Made by a program: the position numbers and the translations under genes. From contig NZ_PVEN01000016.1 of assembly GCF_002973525.1 (NCBI RefSeq), positions 62,001 through 126,000 on the forward strand: a stretch of DNA of 64,000 nt, read 5' to 3'. The notes beneath the pieces are model-generated. The model had not been told where the DNA came from. It saw only the letters and a program-made list of their open reading frames with translations, and did not search any database. The first letter of the stretch is position 1, and each line of letters begins with the position of its first letter. Below, piece by piece: positions 16,616 to 25,288 of the stretch. This DNA is from Paraburkholderia sp. BL21I4N1 (GTDB taxonomy: Bacteria > Pseudomonadota > Gammaproteobacteria > Burkholderiales > Burkholderiaceae).

Positions 16616-18292
16616 ATGCGCAACAATCAGCCTGTTACCGGGCACGAGTACGAATTCCCTTCGTCGCAAATGCTGGTTTCCGCGACCGATCTGACCGGCC
16701 GCATCCAGTACTGCAATCCGGCTTTTATCGCCGTCTCGGGTTTCACACGCGAAGAACTGATCGGCCAGCCGCATAACCTGATCCGCCATCCGGACATGCC
16801 GCGCGAGGCGTTCGCCGATTTGTGGACGACCATCCGCGACGGCCGTCCCTGGACCGCGCTCGTCAAGAACCGCCGCAAGAATGGCGACCATTACTGGGTC
16901 CATGCCAACGTCACGCCGGTGGTCGAGAAAGGCACGATCGTCGGCTATCTGAGCGTGCGTGTGAAACCGGCACGCGAAGCCGTGCGCGACGCCGAAGCGC
17001 TCTACGCTCGCATGAGCGCGGGCGAGTCGCGCGGCCTGACGCTGCGCCGCGGCGTGGTGGTACGCACCGGCGTACTCGGCCGGATTCAGGCGCTGATGCG
17101 CCTGCCGGTCGCGACGCGCGCGGCGATCGGCTATGCGCTGACGCCGCTCGCACTGCTGGCGACCGGGTTCGCGGCGTGGCAGGGTGTGCCACCCACGCCG
17201 TTCTGGATTGCGTTCGGCGTCACCGCCGCGCTCAGCATGGTGTTGTGGCAAGTGCTGACACACCAGCTCGCCACGCCGATTCGCGACATGTCCGGCTTCG
17301 CGACGCGTCTCGCCGCGGGCGATCTGACCGCCGATCTGGAGATCGCCCGTCACGACGACCTCGGCGACGTGCTGCAGGCCTTGAATCAACTAAAGGCGAA
17401 TCTCGCGGCGATCGTCTTCGACGTGCGCGCGCAAATCACCGGCATGCTCGACAACGCGCGCGAAATTTCCAGCGGCAATGTCGATCTCGCGCGTCGCACG
17501 GAATTGCAGGCGGCCTCGCTCGAAGAAACCGCGGCCACCATGGAAGAACTGACCACCACCGTCCAGGCCAACGCCGACGCCAGCGTGCGCGCGCTCGATC
17601 TCGCCAAGGACGCCCAGGCGGCCGCCGCGGTCGGCGGCCAGATCGCGGGCCAGGTCGAGCAGACCATGGCCGGCATCACGGCGGCATCGCGGCGGATCGC
17701 GGACATCACCGGCGTGATCGACGGTATCGCGTTCCAGACCAACATCCTCGCGCTGAATGCCGCCGTCGAAGCGGCGCGCGCCGGCGAATCGGGCCGCTCG
17801 TTCGCGGTCGTCGCGGGCGAAGTGCGGATGCTGGCGCAGCGCTGCGCGGCGTCGTCGAAGGAAATCAAGTCGGTGGTCGAAGCGAGCGCCAGCGAAGTCG
17901 CCGTGGGCACCGAGCTCGTTGCCCGCACCACGTCGCAGATGCGGGTGATCGACGAGGCGGTGAGCCGCGTGTCGTCGATCATCGTCGAAGTCGCCAATGC
18001 GAGCAGTGAACAGGCGGAAGGGATTCGCCAGGTCAATCAGGCGGTTTCGCATCTGGACGGCGCGACCCAGCAGAACGCCGCGCTCGTCGAGCAGGCGGCG
18101 GCCACCGCACAACGTCTCGCGGAACAGGCCGACGTGCTGGACGAGGCCGTGCGGCTGTTCACCGTCGCCGAGGCCACGCCCGCGCAACGTGCCGCGACGC
18201 CTCGGCATCAGGCACGCACGCCGAACGCCGCGATCGCTTCGACGCCTGAACCGAAGCGCCATGCCGCGCCGGAAGAAGCGACATTGTTCTGA
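16616..18292 (+). CDS. aer: Aer-type PAS-containing methyl-accepting chemotaxis protein
   Basis: The 558-residue protein has a cytoplasmic N-terminal PAS domain (about 10-120) with the Aer-like HNLIRHPDMPREAFADLW helix that contacts FAD, two closely spaced TM helices (about 170-189 and 195-216) with no real periplasmic domain, a HAMP region, and a long MCP signalling coiled coil. The hairpin tip reads IDGIAFQTNILALNAAVEAA. It senses redox state or oxygen through FAD and drives CheA. The C-terminal 40 residues are a Pro/Ala-rich tail. The upstream sigma-28-like promoter supports co-expression with late flagellar genes, which are not in this window. Confidence 0.92.
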   Translation: MRNNQPVTGHEYEFPSSQMLVSATDLTGRIQYCNPAFIAVSGFTREELIGQPHNLIRHPDMPREAFADLWTTIRDGRPWTALVKNRRKNGDHYWVHANVTPVVEKGTIVGYLSVRVKPAREAVRDAEALYARMSAGESRGLTLRRGVVVRTGVLGRIQALMRLPVATRAAIGYALTPLALLATGFAAWQGVPPTPFWIAFGVTAALSMVLWQVLTHQLATPIRDMSGFATRLAAGDLTADLEIARHDDLGDVLQALNQLKANLAAIVFDVRAQITGMLDNAREISSGNVDLARRTELQAASLEETAATMEELTTTVQANADASVRALDLAKDAQAAAAVGGQIAGQVEQTMAGITAASRRIADITGVIDGIAFQTNILALNAAVEAARAGESGRSFAVVAGEVRMLAQRCAASSKEIKSVVEASASEVAVGTELVARTTSQMRVIDEAVSRVSSIIVEVANASSEQAEGIRQVNQAVSHLDGATQQNAALVEQAAATAQRLAEQADVLDEAVRLFTVAEATPAQRAATPRHQARTPNAAIASTPEPKRHAAPEEATLF

Positions 18293-18404
18293 TAGATCGG
18301 CGTTACTCCCACCTCGACAGCCCACTATTGAAAGGGCACGATGTGTTCGTCAGCGCCCAACTAGTTGCAAGGGCCGGCTGACCCGAGTAACAACGGCGTT
18401 TAGC

Positions 18405-18437
18405 AGCCCGTCCATTTATGGACGGGCTATTTTTTTG
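18405..18437 (+). terminator. Rho-independent terminator
   Basis: An 11-bp stem (18405-18415 with 18418-18428) is followed by ATTTTTTT. It ends transcription about 110 bp after the Aer-like gene. Confidence 0.88.
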
Positions 18438-18793
18438 GCGGTGCGCCCGGATCGGTCGAGTCGCGCAACCTGATGAACGGTGAGGAAATACGGGAGCCGC
18501 CCGTATAACCGGCGCGCACGTCACCCGCGTGACAGCGACGGAGAACGATTGCACCGCCAAGGGGCACGAAAAATGCAGCCGTCGTCATGAAGAGTCGCGT
18601 TAAACTGGTTGCGCAAGCTGCGCGTGGCGACACGCGCAGCCCGGCGAGCCGCACCAGCCAACGCGCGCGGCGGTGCCCGGGTAAGCGGGCAGCTGGACGG
18701 GCAAAACGACGAGGCGTGAAATGGCGTGACAGACGGCGCGCTATCCTGCTCGTACAATGGTTCGATCAACACAACGGAACAAGGACAACTTCG

Positions 18794-19045
18794 ATGCGCA
18801 CTACCGGGTCCTCCGGGTCAATGGCCCTGCTCACCGAATACGACGACGCAACGGCGCGCGAACTCCGCACGCTGCGCCTCGAATCGACAGAAGACGGCAA
18901 AGGCATTCTTCTGGTCGAAGTCGACGAGCGCAAGCCGGGCATACATCGCGAAGTGCGCTACGAAATCACGCCGGCCGAACTGATTGCCGCGATTCGCGCG
19001 CACGGCGCCGAACTGCCGGGCGAACAGCACAATCATCGTCAATGA
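18794..19045 (+). CDS. Small hypothetical protein, 83 aa
   Basis: The frame begins at ATG 18794 with an AAGGAC site 10 bases upstream; a longer version of the frame exists but its upstream part is Arg-rich and non-coding in style. The product contains an acidic region (residues 10-45) and the pattern VDERKPGIHREVRYEITPAE, suggesting a small alpha/beta protein. No signal peptide. It is compact, well framed and followed by a stem-loop. No family is recognised. Confidence 0.65.
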   Translation: MRTTGSSGSMALLTEYDDATARELRTLRLESTEDGKGILLVEVDERKPGIHREVRYEITPAELIAAIRAHGAELPGEQHNHRQ

Positions 19046-19054
19046 AGTTAAAAG

Positions 19055-19089
19055 CACGCGGCAGCGGCGTATCAACGCCCTGCCGCGTG
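19055..19089 (+). terminator. Stem-loop after the 83-aa gene
   Basis: CACGCGGCA (19055-19063) pairs with TGCCGCGTG (19081-19089), with an inner GGCGT/ACGCC extension and a TGTTGTTTG tail. It is a probable terminator although the T run is interrupted. Confidence 0.6.
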
Positions 19090-19412
19090 TTGTTTGCCGC
19101 CTGTCGCCACGGCAAGTCGGCCAAGCTTTCCGCTAATGTGATTCAAGCGTGACTGCTCGCCTGCTTTAATCGGGCATTATTTCCATATCTGTCTGAATCG
19201 CGCGAGGGCGCGATACCCGGTTCACGCCAGTCCTAGCGCCTCGACCATTCGCGCTTTCAGTCTTTCGGCACACCCCAGTTCCGCTTTCAACTACGAATTC
19301 AAGGACGTCGTTTCCTAACGTTTGCACGTCTTGAAAATACGTCCATAATCCCTTCATTCTCCTGTGCTTTCCCTACCTGCGCCGCTCCCGAAAGGGCTGC
19401 GGATGTAAGCCG
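19090..19412. other. Spacer upstream of the DedA-rhodanese gene
   Basis: About 320 bp without a supportable gene. It must carry the promoter of the downstream three-gene run. No strong promoter boxes or repeats were recognised. Confidence 0.5.
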
Positions 19413-20405
19413 ATGCTACATGATCTCGTCGAGCAATATGGCCCCGCGCTCGTCTTCGTCAACGTGCTGGCCGCCTCGATCGGGCTGCCGGTGCCGGCGA
19501 TGCCGTCGCTGGTTCTGTTCGGAGCCATGGCGGCCATGCACCCGGGTTCGGTGGGAACGCAATTGGCGCCCGTTCTGATTCTGTCGATCTTCGCCACCCT
19601 GATCGGCGACAGCGTCTGGTATCTCGCCGGGCGTATGTACGGCGGCAACACGCTGAAAACGATCTGCCGCCTGTCGCTGTCGCGTGATACCTGCGTGAAA
19701 AAGACCGAGCGCTTTTTCGGCCGCTGGGGCGTGCGCGTGCTGGCGGTGGCCAAATTCGTGCCGGGCCTGTCGATCGTGTCGATTCCAATGGCCGGCGCAA
19801 TGGGCACACGCTACCGCACGTTTCTCACCTACGACAGCATCGGCGCCGCGCTGTGGTCGGGCACGGGCCTTATCATCGGCGCGTTGTTCGCGAAGCAGAT
19901 CGACATGCTGTTCGCCATGGCCGGGCGCCTCGGCCGCACGGCCGCGCTGGTGGTCGTCGCGCTGCTGTTGCTGTACGCGGCTTACCGGTGGATTCGCCGT
20001 CGCCAGTTGATTTCCAAACTTGCGTCCGCACGTATAGAGGTCGATGAGCTGGCCAAGCTCGTCGCGGCGGGCAAAACACCGGTCATGTTCGATATCCGTT
20101 CGAACGAGAAGCGCAAGCTCGATCCGTTCGTGATTCCGGGTTCGCAATTCGCGGATGAACGGCAACTCGACGAAATCGTCGCCACGTATCCGCGTGATCA
20201 GAAGCTGGTGATTTACTGTTCCTGCCCGAATGAGATTTCGGCTGCATGGATGGCCAAACAATTGAACGAGGCTGGCTTTTCCGACGTGCTGCCGTTGCGC
20301 GGCGGCATGGAAGCCTGGCGCGACTCGGGTAAGCCGGTCGAGGCACTGCCCGACACGCCGCCGCCCGAGATGACGGTCGACGACATCGCGCCGAAGGCCG
20401 TGTAG
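19413..20405 (+). CDS. DedA family membrane protein fused to a rhodanese domain
   Basis: The 330-residue protein has an N-terminal DedA/SNARE-associated region (about 1-200) with the family FVPGLS motif and the FFGRWG helix, ending in a TM helix and the basic anchor RWIRRRQ. A cytoplasmic rhodanese domain follows (about 215-320) with the active-site Cys in IYCSCPNE. DedA proteins are undecaprenyl-phosphate or lipid flippase-like carriers needed for envelope and proton-motive-force balance; rhodanese domains carry persulfide sulfur. The fusion suggests sulfur-linked control of membrane transport. It is followed after 88 bp by a cyclic-nucleotide-domain flavoprotein, also redox related. Confidence 0.88.
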   Translation: MLHDLVEQYGPALVFVNVLAASIGLPVPAMPSLVLFGAMAAMHPGSVGTQLAPVLILSIFATLIGDSVWYLAGRMYGGNTLKTICRLSLSRDTCVKKTERFFGRWGVRVLAVAKFVPGLSIVSIPMAGAMGTRYRTFLTYDSIGAALWSGTGLIIGALFAKQIDMLFAMAGRLGRTAALVVVALLLLYAAYRWIRRRQLISKLASARIEVDELAKLVAAGKTPVMFDIRSNEKRKLDPFVIPGSQFADERQLDEIVATYPRDQKLVIYCSCPNEISAAWMAKQLNEAGFSDVLPLRGGMEAWRDSGKPVEALPDTPPPEMTVDDIAPKAV

Positions 20406-20493
20406 CGCAGCAGCGCATCCGTCCTGGCGCCGTGGGCGCGCCGCGCCGCTCGCCTCCGTTCGATCTATCAATGAACACCGAAGGAGCGGTTCA

Positions 20494-22224
20494 ATGCTTT
20501 CGACTCAAGACGTTTCGACTCAAGAAGCTGAAGGACAGCCGCAGGCGATCGTCGCCGACGCGCCGTTTTCGAATCTGGCAACGCGCATGCACCAGATGTT
20601 TCCCTCGCTGACCGGCGCGGAAATCGAACGGCTGCGCCGCTTCGGCGAGATCGGCAATTGGGAAACCGGTGAGCTGCTGTTTGAAACCGGCCGCACCGGT
20701 CCGGGCATGTTCGTGGTGCTGGAAGGGCGCGTGAAGGTGTATCAGCGCGACGGCATTGGCCGCGAAGTGGTGATCGCCGATCACGGCGCCGGGCATTTTC
20801 TGGCGGAAGTCGGTCAATTGTCGGGCCGGCCCGCGCTGGTCAACGGCATGGCGTTGAGCGCGGTGCAAGCGCTGCTGATTCCACCAGACCAGTTGCGCGC
20901 GCTGATCGTTGCCGAGGCCGAACTGGGCGAGCGCATCATGCGCGCGCTGATTTTGCGGCGCGTGTCGCTGATCGAAAAGGGCGCCGGCGGGCCGATTCTG
21001 ATCGGCAACAGCAGCGACGCGCGGCTCGTCATGCTGCAGGGTTTCCTGTCGCGTAACGGCCATCCTCATTCCGTCATCGACGAACGCGATGAAGACGCGC
21101 TGCGTCTGATCGAGCAATTCGCCGCGCAGAAAGAAGACATGCCGCTGGTGATCTGTCCGGACGGTTCGGTGCTGCGTCATCCGAGCATGCCGGAACTGGC
21201 CACTTGCCTCGGCTTGCTGCCCGATCTCGACGACTCGCATGTGTATGACGTCGCGATCGTCGGCGCTGGGCCCGCGGGTCTCGCAACCGCGGTGTATGCG
21301 GCCTCAGAAGGTCTCTCGGTGATCGTGCTCGACAGCCGGGCGCCGGGCGGTCAGGCCGGCGCGAGCTCGCGGATCGAAAACTACCTGGGTTTTCCGACCG
21401 GCATTTCCGGTCAGGCGCTGGCAGGGCGCGCTTTCGTGCAGGCGCAGAAATTCGGTGCGCACGTCGCGATTCCGGTCAACGTGAAGGCGCTCCATTGCGC
21501 GGAATCACCATATCGGCTGGAGCTCAAGTGCGGCGGCCATATCACGTCGCGCACCATCGTGATTGCGAGCGGCGCGGTGTATCGGCGGCCGGCGCTGGAA
21601 GGACTCGATCGTTTCGACGGGCGCGGCGTGTACTACTGGGCGTCGCCGGTCGAAGCCAAGTTGTGCAAACGCCAGGAAATCGTGCTGGTGGGCGGTGGTA
21701 ATTCGGCCGGCCAGGCGATCGTCTATCTGGCAACGCACGCGGCCAAGGTTCACGTGCTGATCCGGCGCAGCGGCTTTGAGGCGACCATGTCGCGCTATCT
21801 GATCGACCGTATTCGCTCGCTGCCGAATGTGTTCGTGCATCCGCATTCGGAAATCGGGCAGCTCGAGGCGGACGACAGCGGCCTCGCACGCGTCGGCCTG
21901 AAAAAGCCTTTGCCCGACGGGACCGATCACTTCGACACGCGGCATCTGTTCCTCTTCACCGGCGCGGATCCCAATACCGACTGGCTGCGCACCTGCGGCG
22001 TGGAACTCGACGAGAAGGGCTTCGTGCTGACCGGCACCAACATTGACGGAGCGTCCGTCTGCGATCTCGCCACCACGGTCGAAGGCGTGTATGCGATCGG
22101 CGATGCCCGCGCCGGATCGACGAAACGGGTCGCGGCGGCCGTGGGTGAAGGCGCGGCGGTGGTCGCGCAGATTCATCAACTGTTGGCCGCCTCGGCGGAG
22201 GAAGCAGTCGCGTTGGGCGCTTGA
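20494..22224 (+). CDS. Cyclic-nucleotide-binding domain fused to a thioredoxin-reductase-like flavoprotein
   Basis: The 576-residue protein has a CRP-like cyclic nucleotide-binding domain (about 35-155), a linker domain (about 165-235) and a class II pyridine nucleotide-disulfide reductase fold (about 248-565). FAD and NAD(P)H dinucleotide motifs are VGAGPAGLA and VGGGNSAGQA, and the C-terminal YAIGDARAGSTKRVA block is the second FAD motif. Where thioredoxin reductase has CATC, this protein has WASP (codons at 21637-21648), so both redox cysteines are absent. It may transfer electrons directly from FAD, under control of a nucleotide ligand. ATG 20494 follows AAGGAG. A YcaQ-type gene begins nine bases after its stop. 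Confidence 0.9.
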   Translation: MLSTQDVSTQEAEGQPQAIVADAPFSNLATRMHQMFPSLTGAEIERLRRFGEIGNWETGELLFETGRTGPGMFVVLEGRVKVYQRDGIGREVVIADHGAGHFLAEVGQLSGRPALVNGMALSAVQALLIPPDQLRALIVAEAELGERIMRALILRRVSLIEKGAGGPILIGNSSDARLVMLQGFLSRNGHPHSVIDERDEDALRLIEQFAAQKEDMPLVICPDGSVLRHPSMPELATCLGLLPDLDDSHVYDVAIVGAGPAGLATAVYAASEGLSVIVLDSRAPGGQAGASSRIENYLGFPTGISGQALAGRAFVQAQKFGAHVAIPVNVKALHCAESPYRLELKCGGHITSRTIVIASGAVYRRPALEGLDRFDGRGVYYWASPVEAKLCKRQEIVLVGGGNSAGQAIVYLATHAAKVHVLIRRSGFEATMSRYLIDRIRSLPNVFVHPHSEIGQLEADDSGLARVGLKKPLPDGTDHFDTRHLFLFTGADPNTDWLRTCGVELDEKGFVLTGTNIDGASVCDLATTVEGVYAIGDARAGSTKRVAAAVGEGAAVVAQIHQLLAASAEEAVALGA

Positions 22225-22233
22225 GGCGCCCGC

Positions 22234-23457
22234 GTGAAGACTCTGCCGCTCTCCGCCGCCCGTACGCTGCATCTGACCGCACAAGGCCTGCTGACCCCAC
22301 CGCGCCGCAAGGCCATCAAGGCCGACGTGCTCGACACGATTCGCCGCATGGCGCAATTGCAGATCGACACGATTCATGTGGTCGCGCGCAGCCCTTATCT
22401 CGTGTTGTTCAGCCGGCTCGGCACGTATCCGCAGCAATGGCTCGACGAACATCTCGCGGAAGGCAAGCTGTTCGAATACTGGGCGCACGAGGCCTGCTTC
22501 GTACCGACCGAAGATTACGGCCTGCTGCGCCATCGCATGCTCGACCCGAGCGGGATGGGCTGGAAATACGCCGCCGAGTGGCACAAGAAGCATCGCAAGG
22601 CGATCGACGCGCTGCTCACGCATATCCGCGTGACAGGTCCGGTGCGTTCGGCGGACTTCGCGCGCGAAGCCGGCAAGGGCAACGGCTGGTGGGACTGGAA
22701 GCCGGAAAAACGCCATCTCGAGGTGCTATTCGCGATCGGGCAGTTGATGGTGGCCGAGCGGCGCAATTTTCACCGCGTCTACGATCTGACCGAACGCGTG
22801 CTGCCCGATTGGGACGACGCACGCGACCTGCAACCCGTCCACACGGTCACCGATCAGGTGTTGCGCCGCAGTTGTCGCGCGCTAGGCATCGCGCGCGCCG
22901 ATTGGGTCGCCGATTACTACCGCCTGCCGCGTCGCCCGTATCGCGACGAACTGCACGCGCTCGCCGATCAGGGCGAGTTGATTCCGGTGCAAGTGGAAGG
23001 CTGGAAGCAGGACACGTTCGTTCACAGCGACTATGCGGCGATGCTCGACGACGCGGCAAACGGCAAGCTCGCGTCGACCGTGACGACCGTGCTGTCGCCA
23101 TTCGATCCCGTCGTGTGGGACCGTAAGCGCGCCGCCGCGCTATTCGATTTCGACTACGCGATCGAATGCTATACGCCGGCGGAAAAACGCAAATACGGCT
23201 ATTTCGTGTTGCCGCTGCTGAGCCGTGGCCGCCTGGTCGGCCGCGTGGATGCCAAAGCGCACCGCACTCAAGGCGTGTTCGAACTTAAATCGCTGCACAT
23301 CGAACCCGGCGTACGTCTGAGCGCCCGCCTTGCCGGCGATCTGCGCCGTGCGTTGCAACGTTGCGCGGAGTGGCATGGCACGCCGCAATTGGCGTTCACG
23401 GAGGCGCCGCCGGAATGGCTCGCTGCGTTGGACGTCGGCGATAGCGTGGAAGCGTGA
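22234..23457 (+). CDS. ycaQ: YcaQ-like DNA glycosylase (winged-helix, interstrand crosslink repair)
   Basis: The 407-residue protein belongs to the AlkX/YcaQ family (formerly DUF1006, winged-helix DNA-binding). The family catalytic QxQ-type element appears as AQLQID at about residues 40-45, followed by YWAHEACFVP and a WWDWKP block. These enzymes unhook interstrand crosslinks and excise N7-alkylated bases by three winged-helix modules. The GTG start at 22234 lies nine bases after the flavoprotein stop, so the genes are co-transcribed. The pairing with redox and membrane genes hints at an alkylation or oxidative stress response. Confidence 0.85.
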   Translation: MKTLPLSAARTLHLTAQGLLTPPRRKAIKADVLDTIRRMAQLQIDTIHVVARSPYLVLFSRLGTYPQQWLDEHLAEGKLFEYWAHEACFVPTEDYGLLRHRMLDPSGMGWKYAAEWHKKHRKAIDALLTHIRVTGPVRSADFAREAGKGNGWWDWKPEKRHLEVLFAIGQLMVAERRNFHRVYDLTERVLPDWDDARDLQPVHTVTDQVLRRSCRALGIARADWVADYYRLPRRPYRDELHALADQGELIPVQVEGWKQDTFVHSDYAAMLDDAANGKLASTVTTVLSPFDPVVWDRKRAAALFDFDYAIECYTPAEKRKYGYFVLPLLSRGRLVGRVDAKAHRTQGVFELKSLHIEPGVRLSARLAGDLRRALQRCAEWHGTPQLAFTEAPPEWLAALDVGDSVEA

Positions 23458-23478
23458 CAGAGCAACAAACGCTCGCCT

Positions 23479-24078
23479 TCAATGCAGCGCGGCCCATGCC
23501 AGCGACAACGAAAACGCGCCCAATACGATCGACGCGGCACGCTGCATCCTCACTGGATCGAGCCACGTGAGCTTGCCGCTGCCGAGCGCGGCGCCGAACG
23601 CGATCCATGCGAGCGCAATCGGCACCAACAGACACGCGAACATCAGCATCGCGAAGAAGTAAGCCGGCACCTGTGCGAAAGCGACCGCCGGAAAGATTGT
23701 GCCGGCGAACAATAGGCCTTTCGGGTTGAGCAGTGTCGCGACGAACAGCGTGCGCGTGCCGATAGTCCGTTGCGCGGAGTCGGGCAGGGTGACGGCAGCG
23801 CGCCACATGTCGACGGCGAGGTACGCCATGTACAGGCCAGCCGTCACACGCAGCAACGAAGGCAGCCAGGGCCACGCATGCTCGGCTTGCGCGAGAAAAT
23901 GTCCCCACACGGAAATCGACACGAGATAGCCGGCGAGTTCGGCGGCGATCAAGGGCGACGAGCGTCGCAGGCCCTGACGCAAACCCGCGGCTGCGAGCAG
24001 CGTATTGGTGGGGCCCGGCGTAATCAGCACAACCACAATGCCGACGGCCAGCAACGCCATGGCGGATTCGGAGATCAT
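23479..24078 (-). CDS. LysE family amino acid exporter
   Basis: The 199-residue membrane protein has the LysE/RhtB signature ITPGPTNTLLAAAGLRQG near the N-terminus and LLNPKGLLFAGTIFP in the middle, with about six hydrophobic segments, the normal size for the family. It exports amino acids or their analogues from the cytosol. I chose ATG 24078 as start; the frame is open further upstream but without a ribosome-binding site, and the chosen start itself has only a weak one. It converges with the ycaQ-like gene, 21 bp apart. Confidence 0.85.
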   Translation of the reverse strand: MISESAMALLAVGIVVVLITPGPTNTLLAAAGLRQGLRRSSPLIAAELAGYLVSISVWGHFLAQAEHAWPWLPSLLRVTAGLYMAYLAVDMWRAAVTLPDSAQRTIGTRTLFVATLLNPKGLLFAGTIFPAVAFAQVPAYFFAMLMFACLLVPIALAWIAFGAALGSGKLTWLDPVRMQRAASIVLGAFSLSLAWAALH

Positions 24079-24154
24079 AAAAAAAGACGCAATGTTGAAA
24101 ACAGTGCGCCTTTTTATCACGGACCGATGAATCGCCGAAATGCGGCGACGCGTT

Positions 24155-24412
24155 TCAGCGATCCAGCCTGGCGCGCAATTCGCGCGCGGTTTCCAGCAGC
24201 CCTTCGTAACCCGAACGCGCGTGTTCCGGCAGATCGGGATCGCCGACAAACGCGCCGAGCGTTTCGATCAGGCTATACAGAATGCCCTTTGCTGCGCCCG
24301 ATGCAATGCTGCCGGAAGAGACCTGCTGATCCACGTGACTGAGCGCTGCGTCGAGGTGTTCCAGGTCGGGGCGGTCGCCCATGGGCGGCTTTGGCGAAAC
24401 GTCTTGCGTCAT
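24155..24412 (-). CDS. Small hypothetical protein, 85 aa
   Basis: The frame starts at ATG 24412 (MTQDVSPKPP); a GGAG lies 12 bases upstream. The product is soluble and mainly helical, with a conserved-looking SSGSIASGAAKGILYSLIET centre and a charged tail. No catalytic motif or membrane segment is visible and I do not recognise the family. It sits between the LysE gene and the SufR-like regulator gene on the same strand. Confidence 0.6.
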   Translation of the reverse strand: MTQDVSPKPPMGDRPDLEHLDAALSHVDQQVSSGSIASGAAKGILYSLIETLGAFVGDPDLPEHARSGYEGLLETARELRARLDR

Positions 24413-24536
24413 GATGAAACTTCGCTCCTGTTGACGGGTGACTGTTGATGTCTCGGTAAACAAGCCATCCTTGCACCTTGTTATATACCGATCGTGCGTT
24501 CGCGTCTATTCGTGATGGGGACAAAACCGACCTAGC

Positions 24537-25223
24537 TCATTTACCGGCCGGCGTGATGCGATACGCACATCGCCGCGCGCCGGCGAGCACATGCTCCTCG
24601 CGTGCAATCGCGCCCTCTTCGCCGACGATCTCAGCGAAGAGCTGCAACTCCGCGCGACAGAAGCCCTGGCAAGTCCGCGCCGCCGCGCAGATCGGGCAGT
24701 GGTTTTCGAGCAGCAGCCAGTCGCGTCCGTCTTTCTGCAACTCGGCCATGTAGCCTTCGACGCTGCGTATTTCCACCAGCTTCGTGAGCCGCGCCTTGAG
24801 TCCTTTCATGGGCTTCAACGCCGCCAGATAATTCGCGCGCGTTTCGACCGAACGCTGATCGATCAGCTTGTCGAGCCCCGCTTCGCCGAACAACTGGCGA
24901 ATCGAACCGAGCAATTGCACGGTCAATTGCGGATGCGTATCCGGAAAGCGCGCGTGGCCCGCCTCGGTCAGCGCCCAGCTTTGGCTCGGCCGGCCTGGCC
25001 CGGCCTGCGACGCCTGACGCCCTTCGATCAGGCCGCCGCCCAGCAGCTTCTGAATCTGCTGGCGCGCGGCCTCGACGGTAATGCCGAGCTCACTCGCAAG
25101 CGACGCGGTCGACAACGCCCCCTGCGTCTTCAACAGCGTCAGGATGCGATCCACCGGCACCGAGCTCGTCACCGTGGCCACTGTGCCAGGCGAATTATCC
25201 AAGCTTTCATTTGCATATATCAT
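24537..25223 (-). CDS. SufR-like (DeoR/ArsR-type) transcriptional regulator with a cysteine cluster
   Basis: The protein (up to 228 aa) has an N-terminal winged helix (about 22-90) and a C-terminal metal or Fe-S site: Cys residues in ENHCPIC, TCQGFC and RRCAYR follow the SufR pattern. The family represses genes according to Fe-S status or another effector. It is divergent from an MFS gene. The predicted N-terminus MIYANESLDN is itself encoded by an operator-like palindrome (25194-25219), so a downstream GTG in the VATVTSSVPVD stretch may be the true start. Two copies of the palindrome lie between the genes, implying autoregulation and control of the MFS. Confidence 0.88.
   Translation of the reverse strand: MIYANESLDNSPGTVATVTSSVPVDRILTLLKTQGALSTASLASELGITVEAARQQIQKLLGGGLIEGRQASQAGPGRPSQSWALTEAGHARFPDTHPQLTVQLLGSIRQLFGEAGLDKLIDQRSVETRANYLAALKPMKGLKARLTKLVEIRSVEGYMAELQKDGRDWLLLENHCPICAAARTCQGFCRAELQLFAEIVGEEGAIAREEHVLAGARRCAYRITPAGK
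25194..25219. promoter_or_regulatory. Operator-like palindrome, copy 1
   Basis: Left half ATTATCCAAGC and right half ATTTGCATATA with a four-base centre; the left half repeats copy 2 in ten of eleven bases and the right half keeps TTGCATA. It lies inside the first annotated codons of the SufR-like gene, fitting a repressor site over the start. Confidence 0.7.
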
Positions 25224-25234
25224 CGGGCCACATT

Positions 25235-25260
25235 ATTATCCAAGTCAATACTTGCATAAT
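25235..25260. promoter_or_regulatory. Operator-like palindrome, copy 2
   Basis: Left half ATTATCCAAGT and right half ACTTGCATAAT are complementary except for one position, with CAAT at the centre. The start is 41 bp from that of copy 1, close to four helical turns, so both sites face the same side of the DNA. It lies 28 bp upstream of the MFS start codon. Confidence 0.75.
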
Positions 25261-25288
25261 AAGTCAACCACGAACGGCTGTCCACGAT

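Noticed and set aside
16316..17389. Upstream extension of the histidine kinase frame (358 more codons)
   Set aside because: It would run across the promoter and the first half of the divergent Aer-like gene; the extra residues are Arg-rich and lack family similarity.
19166..19357. 63-codon minus-strand open frame before the DedA gene
   Set aside because: No credible start signal and no family; located where a promoter for the next gene is expected.
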